Source: Erysipelotrichaceae bacterium
Lineage (GTDB): Bacteria; Bacillota_I; Bacilli_A; Erysipelotrichales; Erysipelotrichaceae
Reading direction: 5' to 3'
Length of the DNA: 38,039 nt
Assembly: GCA_029974225.1 (NCBI GenBank)
Contig: JARKSP010000029.1
Coordinates: 1-38,039 of the forward strand
A model generated the notes under the pieces. That model saw only the letters and a program-made list of their open reading frames with translations, was not told the origin of the DNA and made no database searches. Below, piece by piece: positions 8,651 to 16,543 of the stretch. The translations under genes and the position numbers were made by a program. Position 1 is the first letter of the stretch, and every line of letters begins with the position of its first letter.

Positions 8651-8672
8651 AAGGAGCGATTTCTCGCTCCTT
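8651..8672 (-). promoter_or_regulatory. 5' leader hairpin of rimP operon
   Basis: A perfect 9-bp stem AAGGAGCGA / TCGCTCCTT with a GAAA (GNRA-type) loop on the minus strand lies between the rimP promoter and its ribosome-binding site. There is no T-run after it on either strand, so it is not an ordinary terminator. Outer GCAA and TTGC segments could add a second helix. It would sit very near the 5' end of the operon mRNA, as a stabiliser or a protein-binding site. Confidence 0.6.
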
Positions 8673-8682
8673 GCTCTTATTC

Positions 8683-8711
8683 ATAATACTATATATAAAA
8701 TAATAATTCAA
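8683..8711 (-). promoter_or_regulatory. Sigma-A-type promoter of rimP-nusA-infB operon
   Basis: Minus strand: -35 TTGAAT (8711-8706), 17-base spacer, -10 TATTAT (8688-8683). It starts just after the stop codon of the glycerophosphodiesterase gene at 8720. Confidence 0.75.
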
Positions 8712-8719
8712 GCATTATT

Positions 8720-9469
8720 TTAGATATACTGCGATTTTTCTTTTAAATAGTCTTCTCTTATTAAGATCGCTTTATCAGGATAATTGGTAATAATGGCATT
8801 GATATTGGTTTTTAAAGCAGTATAGATATAGATTGGATCATTTACCGTCCAGGTATTGATTAAAAGACCATTATCCATTGCTTCCTTCAGATAATTCTGA
8901 TCGAGCAGAAGATAGAAGGCTGGATGCAGATATTTGCCATTATGACTTTTTACATATTTAGCCATATCGATAATCTTATCACTTTGTAAAAACCCGCAGA
9001 TAGCATCAGGGGCAAGTTTTAAAATCTTTAATATTGAATAATGATTGAAAGATGAATAGATGACTCTATCTTCCATCTGATATTCCTTTACTAGTTTTAA
9101 GACTTTTTCCTCCATGCCCTCATATTCAAAAACGGAGTTTTTAAGTTCAATGTTTAAAGTAAGTTCAGTAGGCTTTAAAAGTTTCAATACCTCTTCTAAG
9201 GCTGGTATCTGACAGAAAGGATAGCTGTTGTTATTGTTATTGAAATTATACTTTCTTAATTCCGCAAAATCCAGATCTTTAACGAAGCCCTTATGGTCAC
9301 TAACCCGGTCAATCTTCTCATCGTGAGTAACAACCACCACTCCATCTCTGGTCATTTGAACATCCAGTTCAATACCTTCTGCTTTCTGTTCAATAGCCAG
9401 TTTAAAGGCTTCTAAGGTGTTTTCCGGAGCATAGGCACTTGCTCCTCTATGAGCCCAGATATAAGTCAT
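8720..9469 (-). CDS. Glycerophosphodiester phosphodiesterase (cytoplasmic)
   Basis: 249 residues of the GDPD family, a TIM-barrel enzyme that hydrolyses glycerophosphodiesters (deacylated phospholipids) to glycerol 3-phosphate and an alcohol. The N-terminal signature IWAHRGASAYAPENTLEAF carries the catalytic HRG and the PENT motif. GIELDVQMTRDGVVVVTHDE supplies the E-x-D metal ligands and the second catalytic His. NTWTVNDP near the C-terminus matches the family's (N/V)(T/V)WTVN strand. There is no signal peptide, so it acts inside the cell, closer to UgpQ/YqiK types than to secreted GlpQ. It starts 14 bases after polC and is probably carried on the polC transcript. I see no clear terminator after it, only an AT-only stem at the rimP promoter. 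Confidence 0.92.
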   Translation of the reverse strand: MTYIWAHRGASAYAPENTLEAFKLAIEQKAEGIELDVQMTRDGVVVVTHDEKIDRVSDHKGFVKDLDFAELRKYNFNNNNNSYPFCQIPALEEVLKLLKPTELTLNIELKNSVFEYEGMEEKVLKLVKEYQMEDRVIYSSFNHYSILKILKLAPDAICGFLQSDKIIDMAKYVKSHNGKYLHPAFYLLLDQNYLKEAMDNGLLINTWTVNDPIYIYTALKTNINAIITNYPDKAILIREDYLKEKSQYI

Positions 9470-9483
9470 ATTCTCCCTCCTCT

Positions 9484-12400
9484 TTAAAATAGAGATAACT
9501 GATTTTCTTCAGCTAAATGATCTAATACACCCATTCTTTCAAAGTTGGCCAGCTGAGTGTTATTAACAGATGTTCTTTTTAGCAGATCTTCCTTAGAAAT
9601 AAATTTCTGATTTTCTCTTTGCTCAACAATGGAATAAGCTACAGCTTCTCCCAGTCCATCAATACTGGTAAAGGCAGGAATTATGCCAAATTCATCATCC
9701 GGATCAATAATGAAATGGGTTGCCTGGGATTTTTCTAAAGAAATATTGTTGAAATGATATCCTCTTAGATACATCTCTAAAGCGATTTCCAGAACCAGCT
9801 GCAGGTCTTCTTCTCTTTTAGTCAGTTTTACTCCCGAAGAAGCCTTGTCCTGTATTTCATTTAAACGATTATAAATCGCCACTTTACCCTGCAGCATCGT
9901 TTCAATTTCATAGGCATCACAGCGACAGGTGAAATATACCGCATAGTAGGCTGCCGGCTGATGGACCTTATACCAGGCCACTCTGACTGCATTCATCGCA
10001 TAGGCAACTGCGTGGGCCTTAGGGAACATGTATTTAATCAAAAGACACGAATTAATGTACCAGTCCGGAACATTATGCTGATTCATGGTTTTAATCCACT
10101 CGTCCTTCAAGCCTTTTCCTCTTCTCACCGATTCCATTATCTCGAAGGCGGTTATCTTTTCCAGACCCTTGGAAATCAGATAGGTCATAATATCATCTCG
10201 ACAGGAAATGACATCATTCAAATCACAGATACCCTTTTCTATTAATATCTCCGCATTATTGGTCCAGACATCTGTACCATGGGTTACCCCCTCAATGGCA
10301 ACCAATTCATTAAAAGATGAAGGTTTGGTCTTATCAAGAATCCTTCTGATATTGCGGGTACCAAATTCCGGCAAACCGGCAGCCCCATTCAGTTCACTGT
10401 ATAACCCATCAGGATCAGAAATATTTAAAGAATCAGTTGAATAAAACACCTGATAGACCTTAGGATCACTCATAGGAACATCACTGTAATGGATGCCCGA
10501 AAATAGAGATAACAATCTTATGGAAGTTGGATCAATGTGCCCTAGAATATCCAGTTTCAGGATATTGTCATGTAAATCAGCAAAAGCAAAATGAGTTGTT
10601 TTCCAGTCACTGAAAGGATTGTTGGCCGGATACTGAATTGGCGTAAAATCATGGACATCCTTTTCTTTAGGAATAACCACTATACCTCCAGGATGCTGTC
10701 CGGTAGTTCTTTTAACCCCTTCACACATTTTGGATAAAACTTCGTTGAAATAATCAGAAAAATGTGGAACACCGATCTCTTCACAATAGGCTTTTACATA
10801 ACCAAAAGCTGTTTTCTGGGCAACTGTACCAATTGTTCCTGCTCTATAGGTATACTGTTCACCAAAAATATCTTTGACCTGCTGCATGGCAGTTCCCTGA
10901 TAGTCAGGTGAAAAGTTTAAATCGATATCAGGCACTTTGTCAGCATCAAATCCCAAGAAAGTTTCAAAAGGGATATTGTGTCCGTTTCTGTTTAAAGGGG
11001 TCAAACATTCAGGACAGTCTTTTTCTGGTAAATCAAAGCCATTGGCATATTCATTATTAACAAAGAACTGTGAGTAATGGCATTTTGGACAGACATAATG
11101 AGGAACCAGAGGATTAACTTCGGTAATATTGGCCATGGTAGCAATAAAACTACTGCCGACTGACCCTCTGCTTCCTACCGGATAACCATCAGCTTCAGAC
11201 TGCTTAACCAGCAGATGAGCAATATAATACTGTACCGAATAACCGTTTTTGATAACATTGGTTAACTCTTTTTCAATTCGTTCCGCAACTATATCAGGTA
11301 ATCTGTCACCGTAGATACGATGTGCGTTCTTATATATTTCATCAGTGATAACGACATCACAGCCTTCTATGGTTGGCGTAATCAGTTTGCTGGGAATCGG
11401 ATATTCCTTTTCTATCATATCAGCAATCATATTGGTATTTTTTATAACAAACTCTTCTGCTCTGCCGGTCCAGTCGAATTTTTCCAACAGTTCCCGGGTT
11501 GTCATCAGATGCTGATTAGGAGAAGTGAAAACTTTTCTTTTTTCAAAATTCATCGGATACATCGGGTGTCTTAAACCACCGATTCTTTTTCCCATGATAT
11601 AAATATCACGAGCTATCTTCTGATAAGGATGGGTGTAATACGGATTGCTGCTGGCAACAATCGGTTTATTAAGCTTATCTGCAGTTCTGATAATATCCTG
11701 TACTACCATTTTGATTCTTGCCATATCAAAAGAAGAACCAACTTCTACTAAATATTCATAATTTTCCAAAGGATGTAACTCTATATAGTCATAAAATTTC
11801 ATGCATTCCTCTAAATCAGCCATGCTTCTGTTGCTGGCGATTTCAAAAAGTCTGGAGTACTGATCACAGCTGCCGATCAGAATATTCTGTCTTCTTCTTT
11901 CGACTTCGGATTGAGTAATCCTTGGTTCAGCAGAAACATCAGCATCTATTTTTCTAGCATTCTCCTTGGCAAAATATGTTAAATAATCTGTATGAGACAG
12001 AGTTACTATCTCATAAATATCTTTAATACCAGCCAGATTCTTAGCCAGTAATGTGGCACTGTAAGGTCGAGCTTTTTTAAAAATATCTTCTTCCTGCTTG
12101 TTTTGCAGATCTTCAAAGGTAATATTCTCAAAATCCGGTATTAAAGGAATCATTCTAACCAGAATATTAGCTAGCACATCGGCGTCATAGTCAGCTCTGT
12201 AAGCGATACTGTCGTCATATGCCACATCAAAATAATTGGCTATTACTCCCAAACGATAGTATTTTCGATCTTTAACGGTTTCTCTAGCCAGATTTAAAGT
12301 ATCCAGACAAATGTTGTTTAAAGGTTTTCTTCCCAGTCTAATTAAAGTATCATTTAGAAAATTAAAGTCAAAGTCTGCATTATGAGCCACTATTACCCGG

Positions 12401-13791
12401 TCTCCGATAAAATCAACTATCTGGTCAATAGCCTTTTCAATCGGTAAAGCATCTTTCAGCATTTCATTGGTGATATTGGTTTTATTGACAATGAAAGCCG
12501 GTAAGTCAATTGGCGGTTTGACAAACAGCTGCATTCTTTCATGAGTAATGGTATTTCTAGCTACTATAACCGCGCCAAATTCAATAATATGATCGTATTT
12601 AGTCGATAAACCGGTTGTTTCCAGGTCTAAAACACAATATTCCTTATCAACCAGCAATTCAGAAGTAGGATTATAAACGATATTTAATCTATCAGGAACA
12701 ATTTTTACATCAATACCGTAAATAATTTTAAAATCTCTGTTCGGATTATTCTTTTCCAGTTTTTTATGTGTCTGTTGTGCCAGTGGATAGGCCTGAACTA
12801 CACTATTATCAGTAATAGCAATCGCTTTATGGCCAAAATTAAAGGCTTGCGTAATGATTTCTTCAGTTTCTGAAATTCCGTCATATTCACTTCTATTGGT
12901 ATGAGCATGCAGTTCAACATGCTTTAAACCCGGATAATCATCATATCTGACATAGGGGTCCTGCAGCATTTCTTCAATCAGATCAAGCTCAAAAACATTG
13001 GCTTTCTCAAAAGGGTCGTATTTAACTTCCCCATATATTTCAACGCACATACCTTCGGTTACCGGCAGTTTGATATTCTCTGACATATTGTCAGAAACAA
13101 ATCTTTTCACCAGTACGGCATCATAAAAATCCGTAACAATGAATTTTTCCACATTAAAAATCTTACCGCTTTTATTTCTGAAACTTCTTAAATCAACAGA
13201 AAAAACCTTTCCCCGGCAAAAGATTTTATTATTTGAAGCATTGATTTTGTTCATCGTAAGGAATAGATAGTCATTTCTGTTGCCTTTGAATCTGCTTCTG
13301 TATCTGCCGTCTGATATTTTAAAAGAGTTATTATCAAAAGCGACAATTTCTTCCGTATCGCTAATATTTTTTTCTGATTTTAAAACAATTTCCTTTTTAA
13401 TACCCAGATCATTCAAAAACCTCTTTAAAGATTTAAAGATTTTCTTATCTTCAATATTAATAAATATTTTTTCACCATCCACTACCGGTATCAGATTAAG
13501 ACTGGTATTATTTTTCTGATTATAGTAATCAATATAGCTCATGATGTCTGAGGAATTGATTTCCTGATTAGTTATCTTAAAAGTCAGGTTGACTGAAAGA
13601 TGCAGATATTCTGATAGTTTTGAAGTGAGTTCTTCAATAACCGGATAGGGTAAAAACTGATGATTAATTACTTTCATGCTGATCAGATTATTCTTTTTAT
13701 CAAGTTGCGGGCGACACAAAATAACCCTTTTTATTAAACTAAGGGTTTCCTGACTAAAATGAATCTTATCAAGTAGAAAATCAATATCCAT
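9484..13791 (-). CDS. polC: DNA polymerase III alpha subunit, PolC type, with altered exonuclease and PHP motifs
   Basis: 1435 residues, the full length of Gram-positive replicative PolC. Order: N-terminal domains; OB fold (about 170-275); PHP domain with HAH at 295-297; inserted 3'-5' proofreading exonuclease (about 385-550); rest of PHP; polymerase core. Visible core motifs are a Cys4 zinc element (CPKC and CPEC), PDIDLNF with the catalytic Asp pair, and LKLDILGH. The C-terminus ends QLSLF, the canonical sliding-clamp binding pentapeptide. Exonuclease motif I (D389-L-E391) and II (H470-N-A-D473) are intact. In motif III, where Bacillus PolC has HRAIYD, this protein has Y531-R-A-D-Y-D536, so the catalytic His is Tyr. 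In the PHP domain TDHA reads TDNS (N329). The gene starts directly after the rnc stop, with only a weak GGTAAA ribosome-binding site. Confidence 0.97.
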   Translation of the reverse strand: MDIDFLLDKIHFSQETLSLIKRVILCRPQLDKKNNLISMKVINHQFLPYPVIEELTSKLSEYLHLSVNLTFKITNQEINSSDIMSYIDYYNQKNNTSLNLIPVVDGEKIFINIEDKKIFKSLKRFLNDLGIKKEIVLKSEKNISDTEEIVAFDNNSFKISDGRYRSRFKGNRNDYLFLTMNKINASNNKIFCRGKVFSVDLRSFRNKSGKIFNVEKFIVTDFYDAVLVKRFVSDNMSENIKLPVTEGMCVEIYGEVKYDPFEKANVFELDLIEEMLQDPYVRYDDYPGLKHVELHAHTNRSEYDGISETEEIITQAFNFGHKAIAITDNSVVQAYPLAQQTHKKLEKNNPNRDFKIIYGIDVKIVPDRLNIVYNPTSELLVDKEYCVLDLETTGLSTKYDHIIEFGAVIVARNTITHERMQLFVKPPIDLPAFIVNKTNITNEMLKDALPIEKAIDQIVDFIGDRVIVAHNADFDFNFLNDTLIRLGRKPLNNICLDTLNLARETVKDRKYYRLGVIANYFDVAYDDSIAYRADYDADVLANILVRMIPLIPDFENITFEDLQNKQEEDIFKKARPYSATLLAKNLAGIKDIYEIVTLSHTDYLTYFAKENARKIDADVSAEPRITQSEVERRRQNILIGSCDQYSRLFEIASNRSMADLEECMKFYDYIELHPLENYEYLVEVGSSFDMARIKMVVQDIIRTADKLNKPIVASSNPYYTHPYQKIARDIYIMGKRIGGLRHPMYPMNFEKRKVFTSPNQHLMTTRELLEKFDWTGRAEEFVIKNTNMIADMIEKEYPIPSKLITPTIEGCDVVITDEIYKNAHRIYGDRLPDIVAERIEKELTNVIKNGYSVQYYIAHLLVKQSEADGYPVGSRGSVGSSFIATMANITEVNPLVPHYVCPKCHYSQFFVNNEYANGFDLPEKDCPECLTPLNRNGHNIPFETFLGFDADKVPDIDLNFSPDYQGTAMQQVKDIFGEQYTYRAGTIGTVAQKTAFGYVKAYCEEIGVPHFSDYFNEVLSKMCEGVKRTTGQHPGGIVVIPKEKDVHDFTPIQYPANNPFSDWKTTHFAFADLHDNILKLDILGHIDPTSIRLLSLFSGIHYSDVPMSDPKVYQVFYSTDSLNISDPDGLYSELNGAAGLPEFGTRNIRRILDKTKPSSFNELVAIEGVTHGTDVWTNNAEILIEKGICDLNDVISCRDDIMTYLISKGLEKITAFEIMESVRRGKGLKDEWIKTMNQHNVPDWYINSCLLIKYMFPKAHAVAYAMNAVRVAWYKVHQPAAYYAVYFTCRCDAYEIETMLQGKVAIYNRLNEIQDKASSGVKLTKREEDLQLVLEIALEMYLRGYHFNNISLEKSQATHFIIDPDDEFGIIPAFTSIDGLGEAVAYSIVEQRENQKFISKEDLLKRTSVNNTQLANFERMGVLDHLAEENQLSLF

Positions 13792-14478
13792 TTATTTTAC
13801 CAGCTTTCCCAAGGCTTCCTTTGCTGCCTGCTGTTCAGCCTTTTTCTTTGTTCTTCCTTTACCTTGCCCTAAAAGAACGCCATCCAGGTAGACACCCATT
13901 TCAAATTCCGGGTTGTTTGATGGACCGGTTTCAGAAAGCAGTTCATATTTTAAAACCGCTCTGGTATCTGACTGAACGTATTCCTGAATTCTGGATTTAT
14001 AATCCGTATTCTCATAAAGTGCCTGCTGATTTTCGATATCAATCGTATCATTTAAAACCGCATTGATGTACTTTACTCCACCATTTAAATAAAGTGCTCC
14101 AATAAAGGCTTCAAAAACGTCGGCCAGCAATGAATTTCTGTTTCTGGCTCCACTTTTCTCTTCCCCTACTCCCATTTTGATATATTTGGCAATACCCAGC
14201 TTGCGCATAAAATTGGCCAGAGACTTTTCACAGACCAATTGAGCACGCATCGTGGTCATTACCCCTTCATCAATAACCGGTAAATGATGGAAAAGCTTAT
14301 TAGCGACCCACATCCCGACAATTGAATCACCTAAAAACTCGATTCTCTCATAATCACTGCCCTTAAAGTCTTTATTTTCATTAAGATAGGAAGAATGAGT
14401 TAAAGCATCTTCCATAACCTGTTTATTACTGATGGTGATATTGTAGTTTTCTTCTAACCAGTCATAAATTGTACTCAT
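13792..14478 (-). CDS. rnc: Ribonuclease III
   Basis: 228 residues. RNase III cuts double-stranded RNA during rRNA processing and mRNA turnover. The catalytic signature is ERIEFLGDSIVGMW (44-57), with acidic residues E47 and D51. The second acidic pair is in LADVFEAFIGALY (D120 and E123). The C-terminal double-stranded RNA-binding domain spans about 153-228 (DYKSRIQEYVQ through RTKKKAEQQAAKEALGKL). All key residues are present. It lies 34 bases after recG and abuts polC. A possible extended -10 box (TG-A-TAGAAT) sits in the gap before the ATG, so rnc-polC may have its own start as well as read-through from recG. The ribosome-binding site (AAAAGGG) is 9-10 bases from the ATG. Confidence 0.96.
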   Translation of the reverse strand: MSTIYDWLEENYNITISNKQVMEDALTHSSYLNENKDFKGSDYERIEFLGDSIVGMWVANKLFHHLPVIDEGVMTTMRAQLVCEKSLANFMRKLGIAKYIKMGVGEEKSGARNRNSLLADVFEAFIGALYLNGGVKYINAVLNDTIDIENQQALYENTDYKSRIQEYVQSDTRAVLKYELLSETGPSNNPEFEMGVYLDGVLLGQGKGRTKKKAEQQAAKEALGKLVK

Positions 14479-14512
14479 ATTTAAAATCCCTTTTACCTAT
14501 TCTATCATATCC

Positions 14513-16504
14513 CTACGAGATAAGGACACCTTCATTTTCTGATTGCTTCAGATATTGTTCAAGCCAAGGATATTTATCTAACTCTTCCATTATTCTTTTG
14601 GCATCCTGATAGGAGCTGTTCAGTATTTTACTGTCTCTGATAATATTACCTAAAACAAAGGCTGGCAGTCCGCTTTGACGATAGCCTAAAATATCACCTG
14701 GGCCTCGCAACTTCAAATCATAATGAGAGATTATAAACCCATCACTGTTGTTGACAATAACATTTAGCTTCTCTATCACTTCCGCTTCTCTGGAAGAGGT
14801 CAACAGATAACAGTATCCTTCTTTTTTTCCTCGGCCTATTCTTCCTCTTAACTGATGAAGTTGAGACAGACCGAATCTGTTGGCATCATAAATTACCATG
14901 ATATTGGCATTTTTTACATCTACTCCCACTTCTATGACGGTAGTACAGACCAGTATGTCTATTTCTCCTTTTGAAAACTGTTTTTCCACCACTTGTTTCT
15001 GTTCATTGTCCAGTTGCCCGTGTAGCAGACCGACCCTATATCTTCCCTGATAGTACTGCTTAAGATTGGTATATATGTCATTGACATTTCGAACATTATC
15101 AGCTCCCTTTTCAATGGCCGGACAGACAACATACATCTGATTTTTCTGTTCCAGAAGTTTTTCAATTTCTTTCATTTTTGAAGTGAACGAGTTCTGTTTA
15201 ATTAATATAGTATGAATCTTTTTATCTGAATATGGAGTCTGAGTGATAGTTGTAACATCTAAATCACCAAATAAGGCTGTTGCCAGAGTTCGAGGTATCG
15301 GAGTGGCAGACATCAGAAGCATGTCCACATATTCCCCTTTCAAAAGGAAGGACTGTCGCTGTCTGACACCGAAACGGTGTTGTTCATCAGTAACAATCAG
15401 ACCTAAATTATTAAATTCAACTCCTTCCTGAAATAAAGAATGAGTGCCGACAATAAGAGAGATTTCCCCGTTTCTTATCTTTTCCAGAGTGATTTTTCTT
15501 TCCTGAATTGTCTGTGACGAATATAGAATACCGATACCTGTATCGTAAGCGGCAAAAAATCTGAGCATGTTCTGATAATGCTGCTTGGCCAGTATTTCGG
15601 TTGGAGCCATAATAGCCGCCTGTTTACCAGCCAGTACTGTTGCGTACATCACAATAAAGGCCACAATTGTTTTGCCGCAGCCAACATCCCCCTGCAGCAG
15701 TCGGGCCATCTGCCTGCTGCTTTTCAAATCAGCAAATATCTCCTCTAAAGCCTTTGTCTGATCATCAGTCAGTTTAAATGGCAGATTAGAAATAAACTCA
15801 TTTATTTTCGAAGAGTCAAATTTCTTTTTAAAATTGTCATCCTGAATAAAACTATCGCTTTTTCTTTTAGCCATTATCAGATTGAACTTTAAAAATTCTT
15901 CGTATTTTAAAGTGTTAATCGCCTTTAAAAGCAGCTTCTTATTCTGAGGTCGATGAATCTGTTTTATCGCCTCGACTTTGGACAGAAAATAATTTCTGCT
16001 TTTAATATTTTCCGGAATAAAGTCCGTAATCTGGTTTTCATATTTTTCCAGAACCTGCTGAACAAGTTTATTAAAACCTTTTTCGCTTTTGGAATCAATC
16101 ATAGAATAGAATGGCCTGATTCCTAGCTGCTGTTTTAAAGGTAACGTGTTGATATTGCTGGCCAGAATTTTATTATTGCCTTCATAAGTGCCGATGATGG
16201 TAATCTGCTCCTTTACTTTAAGTTTCATCAGCCAGTGTCGATTAAATATTGATACCCTGAAGTAATCGTCATCATTGACAACGTTTATATATAGAACCGA
16301 CTGTCTGCCTTTATAGTAGTTGATTTTCGGTTTGTCGGTTACTGTAGCCTCTATGATGATTTTGCTGCCGATCTGCCAGTCTTTAAAAGGAAGCTCTTCA
16401 ATTTCTTCATAACGATAAGGATAGTATGAAAGGATATCAGTTAATTCACCAATACCCATTTTCTGTAAATTTTCTTGCCATTTCGCTGTAAGTTTAATAC
16501 TCAT
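14513..16504 (-). CDS. recG: ATP-dependent DNA helicase RecG
   Basis: 663 residues. RecG remodels stalled forks and migrates branched DNA. The N-terminal wedge/OB domain (about 45-125) is followed by superfamily 2 helicase domains: Walker A GDVGCGKT (272-279), Walker B DEQHRFG (about 374-380), motif III SATPIPRTLA, and the C-terminal helicase domain with QLRGRIGRG. The C-terminus carries the KLRGPGDILGYRQSG block typical of RecG. Length is normal (family about 670-690). The ATG at 16504 follows a T- and A-only stretch with no recognisable ribosome-binding site; a TATTAT box centred about 8 bases before the ATG would give a nearly leaderless mRNA. The preceding terminator suggests that recG begins a new transcript. 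Upstream asp23-fakA then recG resembles the Bacillus order. Confidence 0.96.
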   Translation of the reverse strand: MSIKLTAKWQENLQKMGIGELTDILSYYPYRYEEIEELPFKDWQIGSKIIIEATVTDKPKINYYKGRQSVLYINVVNDDDYFRVSIFNRHWLMKLKVKEQITIIGTYEGNNKILASNINTLPLKQQLGIRPFYSMIDSKSEKGFNKLVQQVLEKYENQITDFIPENIKSRNYFLSKVEAIKQIHRPQNKKLLLKAINTLKYEEFLKFNLIMAKRKSDSFIQDDNFKKKFDSSKINEFISNLPFKLTDDQTKALEEIFADLKSSRQMARLLQGDVGCGKTIVAFIVMYATVLAGKQAAIMAPTEILAKQHYQNMLRFFAAYDTGIGILYSSQTIQERKITLEKIRNGEISLIVGTHSLFQEGVEFNNLGLIVTDEQHRFGVRQRQSFLLKGEYVDMLLMSATPIPRTLATALFGDLDVTTITQTPYSDKKIHTILIKQNSFTSKMKEIEKLLEQKNQMYVVCPAIEKGADNVRNVNDIYTNLKQYYQGRYRVGLLHGQLDNEQKQVVEKQFSKGEIDILVCTTVIEVGVDVKNANIMVIYDANRFGLSQLHQLRGRIGRGKKEGYCYLLTSSREAEVIEKLNVIVNNSDGFIISHYDLKLRGPGDILGYRQSGLPAFVLGNIIRDSKILNSSYQDAKRIMEELDKYPWLEQYLKQSENEGVLIS

Positions 16505-16512
16505 AATAAATA

Positions 16513-16543
16513 ATAAAGAAAAGAATAATTTTACAATTATTCT
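16513..16543 (-). terminator. Rho-independent terminator after fakA
   Basis: Perfect 9-bp stem AGAATAATT / AATTATTCT (16543-16535 and 16530-16522) with a 4-base loop, followed by TTTCTTTATT on the minus strand. The hairpin starts in the last codons of fakA. The stem is AU-rich, so its strength is uncertain. Confidence 0.65.

Noticed and set aside
8651-8672. Hairpin as terminator of the glycerophosphodiesterase gene
   Set aside because: No T-run on either strand, and it lies downstream of a good promoter for rimP.
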